The notes below the pieces were generated by a model that saw only the letters and a list, made by a program, of their open reading frames with translations, was not told where the DNA came from and ran no database searches. From Tupaia tana (Eukaryota; Chordata; Mammalia; Scandentia; Tupaiidae): a stretch of 64,000 nt of DNA. The stretch spans positions 47,877,207 to 47,941,206 of the forward strand of contig JAKSZU010000012.1 in NCBI GenBank assembly GCA_026018925.1, read 5' to 3'. Positions 11,526-23,945 of this stretch are shown one piece after another (the first letter of the stretch is position 1; every line of letters begins with the position of its first letter). Position numbers and translations under genes: made by a program.

Positions 11526-11974
11526 AAGTGGGGGTGAGGGGGAAGCAGTAAAGAAGGAAAAACAGTCATTAATATTTTTGCTACTTAGAGTTTACCAAAT
11601 GTTTACTTTCCACTTGTGAAAGAGGCACAAAATATTTTAAATTTAATAACCATGCTTCTAAAAATGTCATGGCATTAGAATAAAAAACACATTAAAACCT
11701 CATTTCAAAGATATTGCATTTAGGTTATAAGTGCCAAAAGACAGTGCAAAGAATAGCAAAGCCTTGTGCACAGGTACCTACCTTGTACCCAAGCACAGGC
11801 AACATATCCAACTTTTGTTTGACTGAAAACTCAGTCTTAGCCGCCTGTATCTGCCAATCTACAAAACCACTACAGTTAGTAATTTGTTAATAAACTGGTA
11901 AAGAAATAGATTAAAATCTTTAAATCACCTGTTTAAATCACTAGGAGAGCTATAGTTTTGAGGTAAGGTTGGAG

Positions 11975-13510
11975 GCATAAATTTTAATTACTTTTTTAAA
12001 ACTTAAGGTATATTTACAAACAATAAAATTCACTCTAAGGACCCAGCTCTATTAAATCTTTATAGTCATGTAACTACCACAACAATCAAGATATAGAACA
12101 TTTCCATGATTCCAAAATGTTCCCATGTGCCCCTTTCTAGTCAGCTGCTCTCCCATCTCTACCCATAGGCAATGATATATATATGTTTTCTGACCCTATT
12201 CTTTTGTCTTTGTGAAAAATGTCACTCATGGGCAGCTCCAAGATGCAGTGGTAATGCACTGCTCCAAGAAAGCAATATCCTACATTGTGACCACAGTCTG
12301 AATCCTCCGGCTGATCTGCCTGAAACATGCCAGTCAGGTGTAAGAATGCCCAGGATCAGATGTAATAGAGGACCGAAAGACGATCATGTATGTCATAAAC
12401 AGACTCTGTGGAGGATGCTTCTCTCTCTCGCGCGCGCGCTCTCTCACTCTCTCATTATCACATGTGTACACACATGCTCTATGATCATTTTTTTTTAATT
12501 TTTAGAAAAAGAAAATGCCATTTAAATGGGATCGTAGTATATAGATTTCAGTGTGTGGCATTTTTTACTTAGCATCATACTTTCAAGATGTATTCAAGTT
12601 GTTAGGAGTAACAATAGTTTGTTCCTCATTATTGCTGGGTAGCATTTTTTTTAAAAAAAGAATTATTTAAACTTTATTTTTTTTTCCAATTTGACCAGAG
12701 ATTGGGGGTGGGGGGGGTGAGGAGTGAGAAAGCAAGCCAACAGGTCCAATCATGCATGGTTGGTCATGTGGGAGTACAACGCCCTTAGCCGCCATGCCAC
12801 CTGCTGGTCACAGCTGTTTAGCATTTCACTGTACATATTACCATAAGGTTTTGTTTTCTTTGTAAGTTTTTGCCATAGGGCATGTGCACTCACTGGAGAG
12901 AGACTGAAAAAAGGAAAGTGACAAATCATTACCCAGAGGGGATGACCATACTACAATCCCTTTTCTTCCACTCTCCTACCAGGATTTTGGGCATGCACCC
13001 ATGGGCCTGGAGTGATTTTTCAAGCCCTTGGGTCCAGGTCTCAAACCACTGTCGACTATGTGGGAGTCCAGTGCCTTAACCATTATGCCATCTGCTGGGC
13101 CCTCATACTTACCCCTTTGTAAGTAGTCTAATCACTTATGAGTTGATAGACATTTAGGCTTTGTCTGGTTGGGGGCTGATATAAATATTTGCATATAAAT
13201 CCTTATGTAGACAAATATTTTTTATTTCTTTTGAATAAATGCTCAAAAGTGGGTTTTATAAGTGTATGTTTAATTTTTTAAGTTGCTAAACTGTTTTCCA
13301 AAGTGACTATCATTTTGGAATCTCACCATAAACTTAGGTAATTTCTAGTGGCTCCATATCCTCACCAGCATTTGGTGTTATGGACCATTTTAATTTTTTC
13401 CATCCTAGCAGGTATGTAGAGGTCTCTTGTTCTGATTTAAATTTTCCTAATAATTAAATAATTATCTTGCACAACTTTACCATCTGTTTATCTTTTTTGA
13501 AGCAGTATTC
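11975..13510 (-). mobile_element. Old L1 3' region, interrupted by SINEs
   Basis: Antisense L1 text: CTTAAGGTATATTTACAAAC, AGCATCATACTTTCAAGATG, TTTTCCAAAGTGACTATCAT, CTCACCAGCATTTGGTGTTA. Minus SINEs at 12645-12812 and 12860-13104. Confidence 0.7.
12645..13104 (-). repeat. Two minus SINEs in an L1
   Basis: Short form 12645-12812 (ends cgccatgccacctgctggtc) and long form 12860-13104 (ends tatgccatctgctgggcc), 47 bp of L1 between. Confidence 0.78.
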
Positions 13511-13639
13511 ATTCTTTTTTTTTTTTTTTTTTTTTTTTGCTTTTTATTGGCTGGAGGTGGATCACAGCATGGGGTTTCAGTTGGGAGTGTTATATATCTT
13601 TCGCTCTCTCTCACTCATGGAATAAATGGATAAACAAAA

Positions 13640-13895
13640 AAAAAGGCTGGGGAGGCTAGTAGGTTGCACAGTGGTTAAGGTGTTGGATTCCCACATGGTT
13701 GACCACAACTCAAGTCTCAGACCCAGTGGCTTGAAACTCACAACAGGCACATGTGCATGCATGCCCAAAATCCCAAGAGAAGAATGGAGGAGACAGAATT
13801 GTGGTGTGGCCTTCCCCTCTGGGGGGTGAATTCTCACTTTCTGTCTCTGTCTGTCTCTCCAGTGAATGCACACACCCTATAGCAAAATCTTTAAA
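13640..13895 (+). repeat. SINE, long form, older
   Basis: Head diverged (aggctagtaggttgcacagt); body and CCCTATAGCAAAAT end clear. Confidence 0.8.
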
Positions 13896-14031
13896 AAAGA
13901 AAAAACAAACAAAACCTCAGAATCCTCTCACTAGCTAGTGTGTCCAGTGATCTCACCTATAGAGCTGTATCCCTGAGTGAGTCATTTCCTAAAATTAACA
14001 ACATTTTCAATAATATAATGATAGGTTTTTG

Positions 14032-14282
14032 GTTTTTTTTTTTCTTTTTTAGTTTTGCTTTAGGACACATGCATTCACTGAAGAGAGACAGAGGTGTAGG
14101 AGAGTGAGAAATCATTCCCCAGGAGAGATGGCCATGCCGCAATCCCTTCTCCTCCACTCTCCTCTCAGGATTTAGGGCATACACACACACATTCACTTTC
14201 AAACCCCTGGGTCCAGGGCTCAAACTGTGAAATCAGTTATGTGGGATCCCAGCACCTTACCCTCCACACCACTTGCTGGCAT
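14032..14282 (-). repeat. SINE, long form, older
   Basis: Inverted poly(A) (ttttttttttc), body tctcctccactctcctctca, end caccacttgctggc. Confidence 0.75.
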
Positions 14283-14795
14283 GATAGCATATTCTTGATC
14301 TTGTATAAATCCCAGCATGGAAAAGCAACCGCTACTAGAAAAACTAATAAATATTTTCATAGGAATCAACTTTAAGAAAACTTAAGCTTTTAGACCATAT
14401 ATCATAGGAGTTTTGAAAATTATCAGATTAGACAGAATCTCCAGGAGATACACATCACTCACATAGAAGCATCCATTGGTGCCCAACACACAGCAATGTC
14501 TTTTGGGGGATATGTAAAGCCTTGTTAGAAAAGAAAAGATACCACAGGGTCAAATTTATGACCGCTGAAGAGGACATTAAGAAATGACCTAAGAGAATGG
14601 GACTCTGCAAATGCTGATTTTTAAAAGTTTGTTTTACTTATTCCTTTCATAAGAGAGAAGGATACCCCTGACAGGATCTTGCCACATTGTGATCCTTCCC
14701 CCAGATTCCAGCCATCTAGGATCACAAAAGCCCACATGTTCAGGTTGACCAAGGATTTGAACCCAGATCTTCCATATGGTTCCAGTATTGTGCCC

Positions 14796-15147
14796 TGTGG
14801 GGAGCCAAGAAGGAGATGTGAGGAATGTGCAGGATGTGACCACCAGAATAAGACCAGGGTCTTTATCCAGACGTGGCCTTGGGTGGCTGGATTGTTATGA
14901 GCAGAACATCTTGGGGTTGTTTTGAACTGAATGTTCTAAAGTATTGTTATAACAACCTGATAAATTCAGTAAGGATTTAAAACCTCACATCACAGAAGTC
15001 TCTGGAGTGTGTATAAATACTAGCAATAAAGTACATTCATGGCTGACCAGTACTGACTGGCAGTCCTCCCGTTTCTACCCTGTCTTCTTGTCTTTCTTTA
15101 ATCCTTGCCCCCAACTCAGGAACTGTTCGCCATCAGCAGGTCTGACA
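14796..15147 (+). mobile_element. Solo LTR, class II ERV (IAP-like) type
   Basis: A 352-bp unit beginning TGTGGGGAGCC and ending CTGACA, flanked by gtgccc (14790-14795) and gtgctc (15148-15153), a 6-bp target duplication with one mismatch. TATAAATA at 15012 and AATAAA at 15024 lie on the plus strand. TG...CA ends, 6-bp duplication and the GGGAGCC start fit betaretrovirus-like LTRs. No internal retroviral genes are present. It ends 845 bp before the ATG of paralog 2, in the same direction. Confidence 0.65.
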
Positions 15148-15213
15148 GTGCTCTACCACCTGTGCCACTGTGGCTGGGACTGTAAAGGATTACTATATCA
15201 AAATGTAGAAATA

Positions 15214-15481
15214 GGGACCAGCAGTTAGCGTAATGGCTATGCTGCTGGACTCCCACGTAGTCGACCACGGTTCGAGTCCCGGACCCGGTGGCTTAAACTC
15301 ACCCCGGGCGCGTGTGCGTGCGTGCCCAAGATCCCGAGAGGAGAATGGAGGAGAAGGGATTGCGGCATGGCCATCCCCCCTGGGGGGTGATTTCTCGCTT
15401 TCTATCTCTCTGTCTCTCTCTGTCTGTCTGGCGAGCACACGCGCCCTATAGCAAAAACCTCTCAAAAAAAAAAAAAAAAAA
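15214..15481 (+). repeat. SINE, long form, young
   Basis: Intact A and B boxes; target duplication gtagaaata. Confidence 0.9.
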
Positions 15482-15901
15482 GTAGAAATAGTCAAGGTTG
15501 GGCCTGGTGGCCCTATTGGCTTCTCCTCGGATAATTTTGGGCAAGTTCTGTAGCTACTGGCATAGCTCCTACTAGCACCCCAAGTAATTAATTTATAAAT
15601 AAATAAAAAATAAATAAAACAAAATGGGAATACTGGCTCTAGTAATGGATGATGAAGTACCTGTTCAAGTCAGAGTTTTGTGGTATCTCTAAATCAACTC
15701 ATCTAGTATCAAAAATTGGCCTGCAAATGCCATTTGGTCAAGCACCTCCAAGGTCCTAGAAAAGAGTTCTATGCTTTGTTGGGTTCACTTTATACTATTC
15801 TGGGGTTTCCTGAACCCAACAATCAAGAAAAAGTCCAAGAGCTGAAGCTGATATGTTAAAAGTATTTCCCCCCATCATCTCTGAATTGGGTTAACTGAAT
15901 A

Positions 15902-15995
15902 CATCTGAGTGCGGCATCATGGCTTAAGACACCACAGGCTTTCCAGCTCTCCTCCACTTCCTGTTGCCAGTCTCAGGGCAAGATCTAGCATAATG
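15902..15995 (+). promoter_or_regulatory. Paralog 2 promoter block
   Basis: CATCTGAGTGCGG at 15902-15914, ACTTCCTGTT at 15956-15965 and the ATG at 15993. The distance between the two motif starts is 54 bp, identical to paralog 4. No clear TATA box; CTTAAGA occupies its place. Confidence 0.65.
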
Positions 15996-16071
15996 AAGTC
16001 CTCTGTGGTGTTTCTGAGGCTGCAGCTTCTGCTTGTTTCTGTGACCTGGATGTGTTCTGGGCAAGAGCCAG
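15993..16071 (+). CDS. Paralog 2 exon 1, signal peptide
   Basis: Encodes MKSSVVFLRLQLLLVSVTW, then MCSGQEP plus one base; donor CAG|gtataag. At 79 nt it is one codon longer than exon 1 of paralogs 1 and 3, in the same phase 1. Confidence 0.83.
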
Positions 16072-19000
16072 GTATAAGAGTGGGCCTTGACTGCCAGTGC
16101 TTTGGATGGGTGGTTTCTCAATCACCATGAGTTACGGGGTTTTGGTTGCTAGATTTTGCCTGCCCAAGTTAGTAATGCAATAGTTCTCATTGGTCCAATG
16201 CTTTATCTCCCCCTTGAGCCTATCTAATGCTGTTAAATGAGTGAAGGAGTGTCGTACTTGGTTGCCATTATTTTCTATAAGGCTTTTCAGAGTCCATCTC
16301 TCCTCCTCTCCCACTTCTTTCTAGGTGCCAGCTACTGGGATTTCCTTCCCCTTAGTCATCCATGGGCCATATGCTGCTGTGTGGCACATGCCAGGCTAAA
16401 ATGTTAAAACAGGATCTATTTCCAAAGGGCTCAGATTTTACAAAGACCCCAGATATTAGGGAACTTAGTGCGTGGTATGAGTGCCTAATAACAACAGACC
16501 TCTGCTCACCAAAGAGGCTCAAGGACATGACCACTGTGGTTCTTTCTCAGGTAAACATTCTGGGTTCAATGCAAGTTATTCTGGCCATTTGGGTGGGTTT
16601 CAGGGAAGAAATAGGCTTTTTGAGACAGAGAAAAGAAAAAAAGAAGTAGAACTATGAAGTGAATCTTTCTATGAAAATCTCTGAACTCCTTTTCTTTTAG
16701 CTAAAGATGATCTTCTCTCCCAAAACTTAATCCTGCTCAGGATTTTTTTGAGCTGTTCATTAAACAGAATTGTTAACTGGTTTGTTTTTACCTCTTTTAA
16801 CAGTGTTGGTGGAATGCAACCGTTTTAATTTCCGCGCAATAGTTAAAAGAGCACTGTTTTATACCGACGAATTGGTAGGCCCTGATGAGTTATTTCTAGG
16901 GACTGGCTGTCAGGCAATTCACGTGCGACTAGATGAAATGGAGTTTGACTATCCTGTTACTCTCTGTGGCATTGAAACACAGGTAAGAGAAGCAACCATT
17001 TTACCCATCATCTACGAAGTCTTCAAGAGTGTTGCCTTATATTGGTTCTTCTTTTATATTATAAATATAATATGAAAGAACTTCATAATCTATCATTATA
17101 TAGTAATATTATACATATGTTATACATATAATATAGAACACTAGAAGCATATATGTTACACATATTTATATACTATACATATATATGCCATGAATGATAT
17201 GAAAGCCTAGGAACTAAACCTAAAGAACCAAACCTTCTCTCCATTTTTATTCAGTCACCAGAGATCTACTATGTGTAGTATACTGAAAGTAAATAAATGC
17301 AAGAAGCTTACAGTCTATCAGGACAAAGCACTCACCACTAGTACAGCATGATATAGTATCCAGCATTTTCACACGCTTTCTAATCTTCATGATCCTGTGA
17401 GATAAATGCCATCCGTACTTATGTAGATTAAGGAATTGAGGCACAAAGCCGAGATGTAACCAAATATACAAAGTTAGCATATAGCTGAGCCAGGGAGAGA
17501 AACCAGATTTGCTGATGCATATTGTAAGTCTTTTGTTTTGTTTTCAATTATGACTCTGGAATAAATGGGATAGAATGTATAACACTGATAAAAAAAACAA
17601 ATCACCAGAAGAATTCAGGGGAAAGGACCATCTAGGAGGATCTTGAACCACAAATAGACCTTGTTTTTCTCTATCTCACAAAGATAACTGAAAATATACC
17701 CATAGTATGTCAATGTCAGAGTAAGGAAAGCTTGAGAAGATTATGATATAGGAAGTCTCCACCACACCAAAGGTAGGTATAATATACCCAATTCACCTTG
17801 TCTTCATTTACACTTCTTAAACATGGGGCTAAATATGTCCTGCCAGGATCCTGGCCCTCAACTTACAAGCAAGGAATAATTCGGACATAGTGCTATGGAT
17901 TTATTTCAATGGATCCTCTTCACTGACCCATAAGTATCACGGTTTGAGAGCGCAGTTTATGCTTGTCCAGCACATACTATTACACTGGTCCTTTGTCCAC
18001 CCCAGCAAGGTGCTAGTGACTCAGGTATCCTTTACTACATCTGCCACAAGGAAATCCAAAGGCATTTTGAGACATGTGTAGTCATTAAAAGCAGCCACTC
18101 CTAGAGCCCTTGGCAACAGCATAAACCAGTAATGATCAAGCAGGGGTGATTTTGCCCCCAAGAGGACATTGGCAAAACCTGAAGACAATTTAGTGGTCAC
18201 AACTGGAGGGTAGGGATGATACCAGCATCTAGTAAGTAAAGGACAGAGAGACTGCCCAACGTCCTACTTGGTAAGGACAGTCCCTCACAACCAAGAATTA
18301 TCTGACCTAAAATGTCAATAGTATCCAACTTGAGAAACCCTTGTCTAGATCATCACATTCACCTTCTCTCCTATCTTGGAGTTCTAAACACCCTAAGGAG
18401 CTCTAGAATCAGTACAATTAAAAAAGCCTACACACTGAATTTCACTGCTATACAATCCAGATGAAGGATTTTGTATCTTTTTAATTGTCTTTGTTTTGTC
18501 TTACCTCTTTTGAATAACTGAATGAGATAAATCATTGAGACCCCAGAAAACAAATGATTTATACATTTTAAAGGATATTATGCAGCTAATAAATTTATAT
18601 AACCATGTAAGGACAGTGGAACCTTTCTGTTAAAGTGGGAATAAAGAAAGTATACATTCATTAGATGAGGGGGTCTTCAAAAAGTTCATGGAAATATATA
18701 TTATGAAAAAGATGATGCATAGATTCCAAAAAAACTTTGTACCAAATTGAACTCATACTTTAATTATATTTTTTCACAAACTTTCTGACGTTCCCTCATA
18801 AGTAGTATAACTTCAATGGTATAAACAGTGAAAGACCAGGATAGAAATACATGCAAATAATTACAGAATTGAATTCAGAATGATGTGATCATAAAAATTG
18901 TATCTTGTTTGTTGAACACCAAACATATTTTAAATGTTCCCTATAGGAAGTATATGTTTTGTGTTTAGGAAACTCAATTGATTAAATTGTCTTCTTTTTG

Positions 19001-21673
19001 TTCTAATGTTTTAGAGTTCTGGAAACCAGAAGTAAAGAGAAAATATGTTTTAATTCAAAGTTATCATATAAATTTTTAAAACTTTATGACAGCGTCTTAT
19101 CTTTTATATCCTCTCCTTATAAAGCAATTTTTCTCTAATTAGCTATAAATTTTTTTCTTTTCTAGAATTTTTATTCAAGGAAGCTAATATAAAACTTTTA
19201 GGATCAACTGAACCTCAGTTGTAAATTCTATTCAAAAATCATATGCCATGTGTTTTTATTCTGTTCTGATTAAGCTAAGTGCCTCTGTTTTGCCAAAGAG
19301 AACTTTAGTCACTTCAATTAGGGTAAATATCTTGATCTCTAGAAATAGTAAAGGGCTAGTTTTTAATTCAAACATTAAAATATGGTGTGACAAATGAGCA
19401 TGCATTTCAAAGGTCTCTTTTCCTACCAGCTTTTCTACGATGGATTTGTCATTCATTCCTGGCTTACCTACACACCAAGGAATGAATCCATTTCTGCTGA
19501 ACTTCGCTTGCAGTGTGTACTTCCCAGGTCAGTCCAAATTATTCACAGTTTTTTTGTTAACTGTATCCACTTACCCTGAGACTTTGAAAGTCACAGCTGT
19601 CTTACTATATGGCTTCTCTCACTGATAGCATGGTAGTCTGTATTATTTAGTCTCTATTGCAGTCCACTACTCGGAGGTCAAACTTCAGACTAAATGAGTT
19701 ACACAACATTACAAGGCCAAGAGTGAACTTTGCCTCTTCATTCTAGAACCTTGATTCTTTCTGTCTTCTTGGCTATTAATTATGGGGACAGGCTGGTAAC
19801 CCTATTTCATAGCACCATGTGACACACAATATTTATAGAGGTTCCCTAAGTATGCAGATTGACTGGCCCTTCCACAGTTCGAGAGGTTGTGTGTTGTACA
19901 GAAGAGATTGGGTTCGGGAGGTCAAATAAATAATACACTTTTCCTTTTGAATTTGCAATCAATGAAGTAATAAATCACATAGAAGATGTAGCTTATTTAT
20001 AAGAAAGCCAGTTGGGGGAACCAGTAGTTAGTGTAATGGCTATGTCGCTGGACTCCCACGTAGTTGACCATGGTTCGCGTCCCGGACCCAGTGGCTTAAA
20101 ACTCACGCTGGGCAAGTGTGCGTGTGTGCCCAAGATCCCAAGAGGAGAATGAAAGAGAAGGGATTGCGGTGTGACCATCCCCCCTGGGGGGTGATTTCTC
20201 GCTTTCTGTCTCTATGTCTCTCTCTGTCTATCTGGCAAGCGCACGCGCCCTATAGTGAAAACCTCTCCAAAGGAAAAAAAAAAAAGAAAGAAAGCCAGTT
20301 GGCAAACCAGGCTTTAGGTCACAGTTAGAAGATTCTGAACTCCACCCTGAAATGAGTTTGCTGACCCAGAGGCAAGGACAGTTGTACAATTGAAGATCTC
20401 TCCTTGAATGCAGAAAAGCATACCCAGTAAGCAGAAAAAGAACGTACCTTTCTACAATCCCAAAAAGCTAGTGGGATTGAATTAAAAGTTGATCAAGTCT
20501 TTCTACCAAATTTACCATCAGATAATGCTTTCTTATCCCCCTGAAGATAATTCATAGAAAAGGCCTAGAGAAGATAAAATTTCCATAGTTCTCTTTCCTG
20601 GAGAATGGACTAAAACAAAACAAAAAAAATCTTCTCTGGAAAGTTAAAAAAGCTTTTTTAAGTATCCAATAACCAATTAAACAAAAAGGAAAATAAAATT
20701 CTATAGTGTAAGCAGTAAGTATAAGCTTTCTTATAAGCAAATTGAAATTAAGTAAGGAGAAAGAATTAGAAAGTTTGCTAAGTGTAGATTCTGCCAGGCA
20801 ATAGCTTTCGAGCAAAGTTCTTGACTCTTGCAAAAAACAACAGCTTCATTTATTGCAATTTTACTACATGTCAACCACAAGTTTATAAGCACATCGAGCA
20901 TTTTAATCCTCATTATCAACCTTATTCATGAGTCACTGGTATCATCCCTGTGTAATAATGGAGAAACTTGGGCACATGAGATATTCTGCCAACTTCATAC
21001 AGCTGGGAAGTCCCAGATTTGACTCTGGGCCAAATCATGGCTCAAAAAAACCCCACTGTTTTACATCTTTATGCCCTACTGTTCAGAACTAGTTAGTAAG
21101 CACTTATCTCATTTTCCAGCCTGACTAGATCCTAAATCACATACAGTCTTTTTGAAATCAAAGTAATTAGATTATTTAGCTCTTGGTTATCTGTTAAATA
21201 AACTTCGAGATTCTAGAAATATCTTGCCTTAGACTAATTATGCTTTTCAAGCAAAAACTACTACACACACTGTGAATAGCTTCTTGAAGTCATTTCTCTT
21301 AATCTAACAGAGGACAGTTTCTGTGTCCATAATTTATTCCACAATGGAGGATTTGGTGAGAGGTATAGAGGTTGAATAAGAATAACTAATTATGTGTTAT
21401 AGCTATTAAAGCAAAGGTTAGGAAATATCTGAGCTCCATCTTGAATGACAATTTTTTAGACTCTGTATTGCTTTTTAATGCCTTTTTTTCCCCTTTGAAA
21501 GCTCCTATGTCTCATCTGAGGAAACCCCTAGCAATATTGAAATGAACGAAACAATCGCCCTACCCCCTCCTGCTCAGCACTGGTTCCTGATACAGTACAG
21601 ATACTGTATGAGATGTGACTGTGCTCACTTCAGAGATAACTGGGTAAGGATGCCTTTGAAAGGTAACATTTAA
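15993..21673 (+). CDS. OOSP/PLAC1-family secreted protein, paralog 2
   Basis: Exons 15993-16071, 16804-16982, 19430-19527 and 21502 onward, with junction phases 1, 0 and 2. The product has a signal peptide ending WMCSG, then the four-cysteine ZP-N-like domain (VEC, GTGC, TLCGI, LQC) and an unusual tail. Sequons NES and NET predict glycosylation. The tail has YCMRCDC, extra cysteines reminiscent of the CDC in the PLAC1 C-terminus. Reading on from exon 4 gives a stop at 21671-21673 and 175 residues. Alternatively the good donor TGG|gtaagg at 21643 joins a further exon, as in paralog 3; weak candidates are at 22537 and 30304. Expected role, by family: a secreted oocyte or trophoblast factor. Expression cannot be seen here. 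Confidence 0.83.
16804..16982 (+). CDS. Paralog 2 exon 2, ZP-N-like core
   Basis: Acceptor tttttacctcttttaacag, donor CAG|gtaaga, 179 nt. It encodes VLVECNRFNF, GPDELFLGTGCQAI and YPVTLCGIETQ. Spacing of the three cysteines and of the FLG motif matches paralogs 1 and 3. Glutamine/alanine follow the second cysteine where the others have proline. Confidence 0.9.
17325..17500 (-). repeat. MIR
   Basis: Reverse-orientation core: GATCCTGTGAGATAAATGCC, then AGGAATTGAGGCACAAAGCC and TAGCTGAGCCAGG. In intron 2 of paralog 2. Confidence 0.65.
18668..18800 (+). mobile_element. Palindromic mariner-like MITE (about 125 bp), copy 1
   Basis: Begins GAGGGGGTCTTCAAAAAGTT plus CATGGAAA and ends TTTTTTCACAAACTTTCTGA plus CGTTCCCTCATA, so the two ends are inverted copies. 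Seen in six places here. In intron 2 of paralog 2. Confidence 0.65.
19430..19527 (+). CDS. Paralog 2 exon 3
   Basis: Acceptor ctcttttcctaccag, donor CAG|gtcagt, 98 nt, phase 0 in and 2 out. It encodes LFYDGFVIHSWLTY, TPRNESIS and LRLQCVLP: a sequon and the fourth domain cysteine. TPRN recalls the same position in OOSP2. Confidence 0.85.
20015..20286 (+). repeat. SINE, long form, young
   Basis: Duplication aagaaagccagttgg on both sides. In intron 3 of paralog 2. Confidence 0.9.
20860..21030 (-). repeat. MIR
   Basis: CATCCCTGTGTAATAATGGA followed by GAAACTTGGGCAC, then AGCTGGGAAGTCCCAGATTT. In intron 3 of paralog 2. Confidence 0.6.
21502..21673 (+). CDS. Paralog 2 exon 4, cysteine-rich tail
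   Basis: Acceptor ttttttcccctttgaaag, phase 2 in. It encodes SSYVSSEETPSN, then NETIALPPPAQHW, then YCMRCDCAHFRDNW. The donor gtaagg follows W at 21643. Without splicing the frame runs nine more codons to TAA, and a SINE begins 60 bp later. Confidence 0.75.
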
Positions 21674-21731
21674 TGTGCCCTGTCATGTAATTTATGACTG
21701 GAAAAAAAAGAATCAAGGCCAAGTAAAAACT

Positions 21732-21977
21732 TTTTTTTTTTTTTGCTATAAGCACATGCACTCGCCCGAAAGACAGAGAGAGACAGAGAGAAAACAAGAA
21801 ATCACCCCCTGGGGGGATGGCCACGCCACAATCCCTTCTCCTCCATTCTCCTCTCGGGATCTTAGGCACACATGCACACAAGCCTGGCATAAGTTTAAGC
21901 TACCAGATCCAGGACTCGAACTACAGTCAACTACATGGGAGTCCGGCGACATAGCCATTATGCCAACTGCTGGCCCC
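21732..21977 (-). repeat. SINE, long form, young
   Basis: Duplication aaggccaagtaaaaact on both sides (17 bp). It starts about 60 bp after the stop in paralog 2 exon 4. Confidence 0.9.
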
Positions 21978-22204
21978 AAGGCCAAGTAAAAACTGAAAAG
22001 GTATAAACCCCCACTGAGGCCCAAATGACACAATTCAGTAGGGAGGCATAAAGCAGGGAGGGGTATATGAAGCTCTGTCTCTCTTGGACCTTGTATCACA
22101 CCATATTTAGAATTAATATAAGGAAAACCCCCACCACTACCAGTCTTCTTTATTTTTTTAAGTTTATTTATTCCTTCTATGACTGAGTGAAAGAGAGAAC
22201 CCCT

Positions 22205-22366
22205 AGCAAGGTTTGTGTGTGTTTAATTTGCTATAGGGAGTGTGTGCTTGCTAGAGTGAGAGTGAGAGCGAGAGCGAGAGCGAGAGAGAGAGAGCTCGCG
22301 CAAAAGCAACCCCCAAGGAAGAATGGCCATGCTACAACCTGTTCTCTTCCATTCTCCTCTCAGTCT
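22205..22366 (-). repeat. SINE, truncated
   Basis: Only 3' half; includes a GAGAGC/GAGCGA simple repeat 22250-22293. Confidence 0.65.
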
Positions 22367-22873
22367 TATCAGTCTTAAAATTCTCTCAACACCCTAGGGT
22401 TTATTCCCCCCACCTGGGTTGTAAGAATTCCATTTTATTAAGTTTAAAACTGAGCATTTGAGTACATTACCAATTACTGTAATGGAAGGAGGAAGTAAGT
22501 TCCAAAGCTGCCAACTTTGAAGATTTCTTTCTTTAGCTTTCACAAAGAGGCCAATTTCTTAAGGCTGGGAAGAGCCTTTGAAGGATATAAATGCACTAAA
22601 TCATTTGGGTTTTTCCATTAGATACAACAAATTTTTAAGTATATACAAGACTCCTTTGATTCCTTCCCCCTCTTTCCATAATCTATAGGAGACAGGATTT
22701 ATGTTACTCCCACTCTTAAAATCTGGACTATCTCAAGACTATCCATGACACAGTTCACATGTGGGAGTTATGAAATAAGTATATCCTAAAGTTATCCTTG
22801 TGTATTTTAGGTGGTTCCATTCCCATGGGCATGAACTCAGAGAGACTTCCTTTTATTTTGAAAAATATATCTG

Positions 22874-23132
22874 GGGACCAGCAGTTAGCGTAATGGCTAT
22901 GCTGCTGGACTCCCATATAGTCGACCGCAGTTCGAATCCCGGACCCGGTAGCTTAAAACTCATGCCGGGCACGTGTACGTGCGTGCCCAAGATCCCGAGA
23001 GGAGAATGGAGGAGAAGGGATTGCGGCATGGCCATCCCCCTTGAGGGGTGATTTCTTGCTTTCTGTCTCTCTCTCTTTCTGGCAAGCACACACTCCCTAT
23101 AGCAAAAACCTCTCCAAAAAAAAAAAAAAAAA
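22874..23132 (+). repeat. SINE, long form
   Basis: Full-length with poly(A); head and B box intact. Confidence 0.88.
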
Positions 23133-23945
23133 ACCTCTGAAAGTGGAGTCATATAAATATTAGATATCGGCTGCTTATAAATTCTGTTTATTCCACAGTC
23201 AAGGCCTTTTTATGGACAACACAATCACTCTCTTCAAAGGCATTAGATCCATCCTTTCATCTTTGAATTTTAGAAGATTGAGCCTTTGGAATTCAGTAGC
23301 AACATAAAGTAACCCAGTTTCATGATGTGATGTGGTATTTTATTTTTATATATTTGTGTGTTTTTAATTCATTTTAATCCATTGTAATCCAGCTTATGAT
23401 GCCTTTGAGAAGAGGCCATCAGTGTTATTTTTAACTTTCATTGTGGCTACAACTTGTGAATAAAATTTGACATATTTTATGGCATATTTCCATTTATTGC
23501 TTTTCTAATGTAGTAAGCAAAATTATTAAATTGAGAAAGTTAAATTCTAAGATGCTGAGCTGGATACCAGGAAAGTGGAAGTTGGGGATACAGTTATTAC
23601 AAATCTTGTTTTTTATAGCAATTTAAGATCTAACTGTTAAAAACTAGCCCTAGTTGTATGCACTAATATGGCCAAGAAGCTCACATGGCCAACCATGGTT
23701 CAAACCTTAGTGCTGTCAATTCGAAAAAACATACCACGTGCATACATGCATGCCCATATGCATATTCACTCATGATTTTTTTTCTACACCAGTTTGAATA
23801 ACCTGTCTCCAATACTTTATGCAGACCATAAGTTATAAAGACAAAGTATCTGACCTATGAGAAGCCAATGTCATAAGCATGCAGTTATGTAAACTTTGTT
23901 TCTTTCTGTGAAAGAGAAGAGCTGGGAGCTATGGATGAAATATAT

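Larger units (their letters stand above)
10240..15900. other. Intergenic region between divergent paralogs 1 and 2
   Basis: No exon recognised. Holds two MER5-like elements, an L2 fragment, a minus-strand L1 with SINEs in it, and a solo LTR. The rest (for example 10270-10720, 11530-11970, 14290-14640 and 15500-15900) is anonymous sequence. Confidence 0.6.

Noticed and set aside
22537..22581. Final exon of paralog 2 (LSQRGQFLKAGKSL and TGA)
   Set aside because: Good acceptor (atttctttctttag) and phase 0, but such short open tails arise by chance; no similarity to other paralogs.
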